Assembly (NCBI GenBank): GCA_011391855.1
Contig: JAABPT010000090.1
Location: 1-22,970 of the forward strand
Direction: 5' to 3'
DNA: 22,970 bases
From: Burkholderiales bacterium
GTDB lineage: Bacteria; Pseudomonadota; Gammaproteobacteria; Burkholderiales; Burkholderiaceae_C
Shown here: in pieces, positions 19,798 to 22,970 of the stretch
Position numbering within the stretch: the first letter of the stretch is position 1
Layout: each line of letters begins with the position of its first letter
The notes under the pieces: generated by a model
Databases searched by the model: none
What the model was told of the DNA's origin: nothing
What the model saw: only the letters and a program-made list of their open reading frames with translations
Position numbers and translations under genes: made by a program

Positions 19798-21072
19798 ATG
19801 TCATTTCGCTGGATCACCGCGCTGGCCATTGCCGCGCTGCTGCTGGCCGCCTGCGGCGGTGGCGACAACGACCGCACCAAGGCGAAGCTGCGCCTGGTCA
19901 ATGCCAGCGCTGCGTACGCGGCGCTGGACCTGCGCGTCGAAGACGAGTTGCGCCAGGGCAACGTCGCCTACGGTGCCAGCGACAGCTACGTGGACGTGGA
20001 CCCCGGCGAAGCCGACAGCAAGATCACGCGCAGCGGTGCCGTCACCGCGCTGCTGTCGTTCACGCCGGCGCTGGAACGCAACAAGCACTACACCGTGCTG
20101 GCCTACGGCGCCGAAGGTGCGCTGCAGCAGATGCTGATCGACGACAACGTGGGCGAGCCCGAGAGCGACCGTGCGCTGCTGCGCGTGGTCAACGCCTCGC
20201 CCGACGCCAGCAAGCTGGACATCTACCTCACGGGCGCCGACGAGCCGCTGGCTTCGGCCGTGCCCGTGCAGGCCGACACCGAGTACGGCGCGGCCAGCGG
20301 CCCGCTCACCGTGAACAGCGCGAGTTGGCGGCTGCGCGTCACCACGGCCGGCAGCAAGACCGACCTGCGGCTGGACCTGCCCGCGCTGGTGCTGAACAGC
20401 AAGCAGATCGCCACCCTGGTGCTGACGCCCGCGCGCGGCGGCGTGCTGCTGAATGCGCTCTTGCTCACGCAGCAGGGCGCCATCGAGCGCCAGGACACGG
20501 CTTTGGCGCGCGTGCGCGTGGCCGCCGGCGTGGCCGACAGCGGCGCCGTGAGCGCCGGCGTCGGCGGCAACGTGCTCATGGCCAGCGTCGGTTCGCCCGC
20601 GGTGGGCCTGTATGCACTGGTGCCGGCCGGCACGCAGCCGGTGGCGCTGGCCGTCAACGGCACGCCGCTGGCCGCCCCGGCCGTGACGCTGCTCGCCGGC
20701 GCCGACTACACGCTGCTGGTTCGCGGCACGGCCGCAGCGCCGTTGGCGGGTTGGATCGAGGACGACAACCACCGGCCGGCCAACAGCCGCCAGGCGAAGC
20801 TGCGGCTGGTGAACGGCGTGGCCGACCTGACGGTGCCGCTGTCGATGACGGCCGACTTCGTGCCCGTGGCCGACGGTGTGGGCCCCGGCGCCGCCTCGGG
20901 CTACGCCGCGCTGGACGCCACGCTGACGGCGCAGCTGTCGGTCACCGCGGCCGGGATGGCGACGCCGCTGTTCAGCGCCGTCGACCAGCCGCTGACCGCC
21001 GGCGCCGTCTACACGGTCTTCGTGGTCGGTGCGCCGGCGGCGGCGGTGGGCATCCTGCGCAAGGACCACTGA
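19798..21072 (+). CDS. DUF4397-like surface lipoprotein
   Basis: A 424-residue lipoprotein. The signal is MSFRWITALAIAALLLAAC, with lipobox L-A-A-C and Cys19 as the acylated residue, followed by GGGDNDR. The mature part looks like tandem beta-sandwich units of the DUF4397 type: related starts occur at about 29 (AKLRLVNASAAYAALDL), 127 (ALLRVVNASPDASKLDI), 240 (ARVRVAAGVADSGAVSA) and 333 (AKLRLVNGVADLTVPLS). Each ends with a hydrophobic YT-V/L segment (HYTVLAYG, DYTLLVRG, VYTVFVVG). Function is unknown; anchoring in the outer membrane is likely. ATG 19798 has GGAGAG upstream. It lies directly before the minor pilin genes, separated by a hairpin, so surface-related regulation may be shared, but this is inference. 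Confidence 0.85.
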   Translation: MSFRWITALAIAALLLAACGGGDNDRTKAKLRLVNASAAYAALDLRVEDELRQGNVAYGASDSYVDVDPGEADSKITRSGAVTALLSFTPALERNKHYTVLAYGAEGALQQMLIDDNVGEPESDRALLRVVNASPDASKLDIYLTGADEPLASAVPVQADTEYGAASGPLTVNSASWRLRVTTAGSKTDLRLDLPALVLNSKQIATLVLTPARGGVLLNALLLTQQGAIERQDTALARVRVAAGVADSGAVSAGVGGNVLMASVGSPAVGLYALVPAGTQPVALAVNGTPLAAPAVTLLAGADYTLLVRGTAAAPLAGWIEDDNHRPANSRQAKLRLVNGVADLTVPLSMTADFVPVADGVGPGAASGYAALDATLTAQLSVTAAGMATPLFSAVDQPLTAGAVYTVFVVGAPAAAVGILRKDH

Positions 21073-21093
21073 CACCGGGCAATCCAGCGGAAC

Positions 21094-21110
21094 GCCCAAG
21101 CCACTTGGGC
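21094..21110 (+). terminator. Hairpin after lipoprotein gene
   Basis: GCCCAAG (21094-21100) pairs with CTTGGGC (21104-21110) around three bases, 21 bases past the lipoprotein stop, followed by TCCTTCG. The weak T content makes it a moderate terminator at best, separating the lipoprotein gene from the pilin genes. Confidence 0.45.
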
Positions 21111-21195
21111 TCCTTCGTGCCGTGCATCACACCCCGCGGGCCGCATCGCCGCGGTGCGCCTCAAGTTCCGCGCGCCGGCGGCCGACAGCAACGGG

Positions 21196-21645
21196 ATGCG
21201 CAAAAACGTGTCCACTCCCCGCAGCGCCCGGCCGTGGCTCCCGGCTGGGGTGCACCGGTCGCGCAGCCGAGGCTTCACGCTGATCGAGCTGATGATTGCG
21301 GTGGCCGTGGTCGGCATCCTGATGGCCCTGGCCTTGCCCAGCTACACCGAGCATGTGCGCAGGTCCCACCGCTCGGAGGCCCAGGCCTACCTGATGGCGG
21401 TGGCCAATCGGCAGCATCAGTTCCTGATTGACACGCGGGCCTTTGCCGCCCTGGCCAACGTGGGGGTGGCCGTGCCCGCAGCGGTCAGCAACCACTACAC
21501 CGTGACGCTGGAACTCGCGGCGGGGCCGCCACCCGGCTTCTCGGTCGTTGCCACGCCCAAGGGCAGCCAGGCCAGCGAACGCTGCGGCGTGCTGAGCATC
21601 GACCAGGCCGGCACCAAGGGTGCCGACAAGACGGGATGCTGGTGA
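21196..21645 (+). CDS. pilE: Type IV pilin, PilE-like (prepilin)
   Basis: A prepilin with the class IV signal RSRG-FTLIELMIAVAVVGILMALALPSY; PilD would cut after Gly26 and methylate Phe27, and the +5 Glu is present. The globular part ends with Cys130 and Cys148, which form the usual C-terminal disulfide loop (ERCGVL to TGCW). The mature protein is about 123 residues, the size of minor pilins such as PilE of Pseudomonas and the Burkholderiales PilE at the start of such clusters. The start is uncertain. ATG 21196 gives a 26-residue leader, while GTG 21250 would give an eight-residue leader more typical of type IVa pilins; neither has a good RBS. The stop overlaps the next start as TGATG. Confidence 0.9.
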   Translation: MRKNVSTPRSARPWLPAGVHRSRSRGFTLIELMIAVAVVGILMALALPSYTEHVRRSHRSEAQAYLMAVANRQHQFLIDTRAFAALANVGVAVPAAVSNHYTVTLELAAGPPPGFSVVATPKGSQASERCGVLSIDQAGTKGADKTGCW

Positions 21646-22109
21646 TGAGACGAACGCTGCGCGGCCTGACCCTGATCGAGCTCATGACCGCGGTGGCGCT
21701 GGTCGCCATCATCGGTGCGCTGGCGGCTCCCGGTATGCGCGGCTTTGCCGCCGGGCAGCGCGTGAAAGCATTGGCCAACGACCTGGCCGCCGATTTCGCC
21801 CTGGCCCGCAGCGAGGCGCTGAAGCGCCAGCTCGACGTCACCGTCACGCCCGACAGCGCGGGCTGGCAGAACGGCTGGGCCGTGGCCGCGGCCGGGGAAG
21901 TGCTGTCCCGCCGCGAGTCCGCGGCGTCCGGCGTCACCGCCAGCGGCACGAGCAGCGCGATCACGTTCGGTCTGAACGGGCGGGTGTCGGTTCCGATCGG
22001 TGCGGTTCGCGTCGGCATCCAGTCCGACGCCGCCGGATCGGTCAGCCAACGGTGTGTGGAACTGGACGCCTCGGGCCGCACCCGGGCCCGGCTGGGGGCT
22101 TGCACATGA
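21645..22109 (+). CDS. fimT: GspH/FimT family pseudopilin
   Basis: A 154-residue prepilin. The leader MRRTLRG is cut before LTLIELMTAVALVAIIGALAAPGM; Leu rather than Phe is at +1, and Glu at +5 is kept. The helix then runs into VKALANDLAADFALARSEALKRQLDVTV, the defining FimT/GspH segment. A Cys near 139 and another at the second-last residue may pair. FimT proteins join the minor-pilin tip complex, and some bind DNA during natural transformation; DNA uptake here is a possibility only. ATG 21645 is chosen because it overlaps the pilE stop (TGATG) and gives a short leader; starts at 21636 and 21642 are in frame but less typical. The end overlaps pilV by four bases (ATGA). Confidence 0.9.
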   Translation: MRRTLRGLTLIELMTAVALVAIIGALAAPGMRGFAAGQRVKALANDLAADFALARSEALKRQLDVTVTPDSAGWQNGWAVAAAGEVLSRRESAASGVTASGTSSAITFGLNGRVSVPIGAVRVGIQSDAAGSVSQRCVELDASGRTRARLGACT

Positions 22110-22699
22110 CACGGACCCGGACCCGGACCCGGCCCGGCAAGGGGTTGCAGCGCGGTGCGTTGTTGATCGAGGTGCTGGTGGCGGCGCTGCTCAGCGCCTT
22201 TGCGCTGCTGGCCTTTGCCGCCTTGCAAAGCCGCGCCTCGAGTGCGGAATTCGAGGCCCTGCAGCGTTCGCAGGCGCTGGTGCTGATGGAAGACATGGTG
22301 GCCCGCCTCAACGCCAACCGGGCCCGGGCCGACGAATACCTCGTCGACGGGCCGGTCGGTGCCGGTGCGGTGGAGGACTGCGGCGGCAAGACCGGCGCCG
22401 CGCTGGACCTGTGCCAGTGGAGCAACCTCATCCGCGGCAGCAACGAAACGCGCGGCACGGCGCGCGTCGGCTCGATGCTCAATGCGCGCGGCTGCGTTTC
22501 GCGCGCCGCCGGCAGCAGCCATCGTTTCGTGGTGGCCGTGGCCTGGCAAGGCATCGTGTCCACGGGCGGCGTGGCCAACCCGTGCGGACAGGGCAGTGAC
22601 CCCTTCACCGACGAATCCTTGCGCCGTGCCGTGGCCTCCACGGTGTGCGTCGCCTTGCTGCGCGACCCCGCGGTCGGCGCTCCGACTCCACGATGCTGA
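22106..22699 (+). CDS. pilV: Type IV pilus modification protein PilV
   Basis: A 197-residue minor prepilin. The cleavage region is LQRG-ALLIEVLVAALLSAFALLAFAALQ, with Ala at +1 and Glu at +5; the ALLIEVLVA form is a PilV hallmark. The globular part has the conserved LQRSQALVLMEDMVARLNANR segment and paired cysteines (DCGGK, LCQWS, RGCVS, NPCGQG, VCVAL). PilV is part of the PilV-PilW-PilX-FimU-PilE tip complex that starts pilus assembly with PilY1. The leader is unusually basic: MTRTRTRTRPGKGLQRG is encoded by hexanucleotide repeats. ATG 22106 overlaps the fimT stop by four bases, which implies translational coupling. The stop lies inside the pilW start region. Confidence 0.92.
   Translation: MTRTRTRTRPGKGLQRGALLIEVLVAALLSAFALLAFAALQSRASSAEFEALQRSQALVLMEDMVARLNANRARADEYLVDGPVGAGAVEDCGGKTGAALDLCQWSNLIRGSNETRGTARVGSMLNARGCVSRAAGSSHRFVVAVAWQGIVSTGGVANPCGQGSDPFTDESLRRAVASTVCVALLRDPAVGAPTPRC
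22112..22132 (+). repeat. CGGACC hexanucleotide repeat in pilV leader
   Basis: Three exact CGGACC units plus a final CGG encode alternating Arg-Thr in the prepilin leader. Changes in copy number would keep the frame and alter the leader's positive charge. Only three copies are present, so variability is a possibility rather than an observation. Confidence 0.7.
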
Positions 22700-22970
22700 C
22701 CATGCCGCCAAAACGCAGACAACCCCTTTCCCGCGCGGGGCGACAGGCCGGGCTGACCCTGGTGGAGCTGATGGTCGGCGTGACACTCGGCCTGCTCATG
22801 ACGGCCGCTTTGTTGCGCCTGTTTGCCGATGCGTCGGCCAACGGGCAGAACTTGCAGCGGGCGAGCGTGCAGATCGAGAACGGCCGCTACGCGGCCGAGT
22901 TGCTGCGCGAGGAACTGCAGCTCGCGGGTTTCTTCGGCGAGGTCGACCTGGCGGCTGCCACCTACACCAC
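22693..22970 (+). CDS. pilW: PilW family minor pilin, C-terminus cut by window edge
   Basis: The first 92 residues are visible. A basic leader (PPKRRQPLSRAGRQAG) is followed by the prepilin helix LTLVELMVGVTLGLLMTAALLRLF, with Leu at +1 and Glu at +5. The PilW signature QIENGRYAAELLREELQLAGFFGE then matches the family, which is usually 300-400 residues. It is the fourth gene of the pilE-fimT-pilV-pilW set; pilX and pilY1 would be expected to the right. ATG 22693 overlaps the pilV stop by seven bases; ATG 22702, two bases past that stop, is an equally possible start, and neither has a visible RBS. Confidence 0.9.
   Translation, partial: MLTMPPKRRQPLSRAGRQAGLTLVELMVGVTLGLLMTAALLRLFADASANGQNLQRASVQIENGRYAAELLREELQLAGFFGEVDLAAATYT

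Noticed and set aside
1..22970. tRNA, rRNA, CRISPR array, IS element, integrase or toxin-antitoxin pair
   Set aside because: I looked for cloverleaf-like ends, spaced repeats, terminal inverted repeats, DDE or tyrosine recombinase motifs and small two-gene modules and found none.

Overview
The window is very GC-rich (roughly 70%) and densely packed with uniform codon use. Gene content suggests a betaproteobacterium of the order Burkholderiales (Comamonadaceae, Rubrivivax or Leptothrix type): a divergent CPA2 antiporter / kdsD-kdsC-lptC block, a glycine-rich RRM protein, an NnrU protein, a PotF-type binding protein and a pilE-fimT-pilV-pilW minor pilin cluster. The taxonomic placement is inference. 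I found no tRNA, rRNA, CRISPR array, IS element, integrase or prophage gene, so this looks like ordinary chromosome.

Layout. 1-2189 (minus): an FAD-dependent oxidoreductase cut by the left edge, a 56-residue basic protein, adenine phosphoribosyltransferase (apt) and a secreted histidine-phosphatase-like protein. 2312-4312 (minus): a KefB/KefC-type cation:proton antiporter, divergent from 4353-6625 (plus), kdsD-kdsC-lptC, which makes Kdo precursors and supplies one LPS export component. lptA and lptB do not follow. 6690-8810 (plus): an SDR whose catalytic tyrosine is replaced by threonine, then an SbtA-type bicarbonate transporter overlapping an SbtB-like PII protein by 4 nt. 8881-9396 (minus): a glycine-rich RRM protein with a clear intrinsic terminator and a structured upstream region. 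9640-11941 (plus): a MarC-family membrane protein and a GMC oxidoreductase.

11942-12241 is a 300-bp gene-free stretch. It holds a UUCG-capped hairpin, an unpaired A/C-rich middle, a second stem-loop and an intrinsic terminator with six Ts; I interpret this as a candidate small RNA or a leader attenuator. It is followed (plus) by an HDOD protein, a long-chain acyl-CoA synthetase and a PaaI-type thioesterase. 15424-17881 (minus): a small membrane-anchored protein, an orphan PotF-like binding protein and a second SDR. 18025-18603 (plus) is NnrU, whose stop codon overlaps that of the convergent SRAP/YedK gene (18600-19286, minus) in a shared CTAG. From 19419 (plus): a 90-residue protein of unknown function, a DUF4397-like lipoprotein and the minor pilin operon, which runs off the right edge inside pilW.

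The items most worth a second look are the candidate RNA at 11982-12111, the SDR lacking its catalytic Tyr, the SbtA/SbtB-like pair, and the inverted-repeat-rich control region between the RRM gene and marC. I see no clear new multi-gene defence or mobile system.
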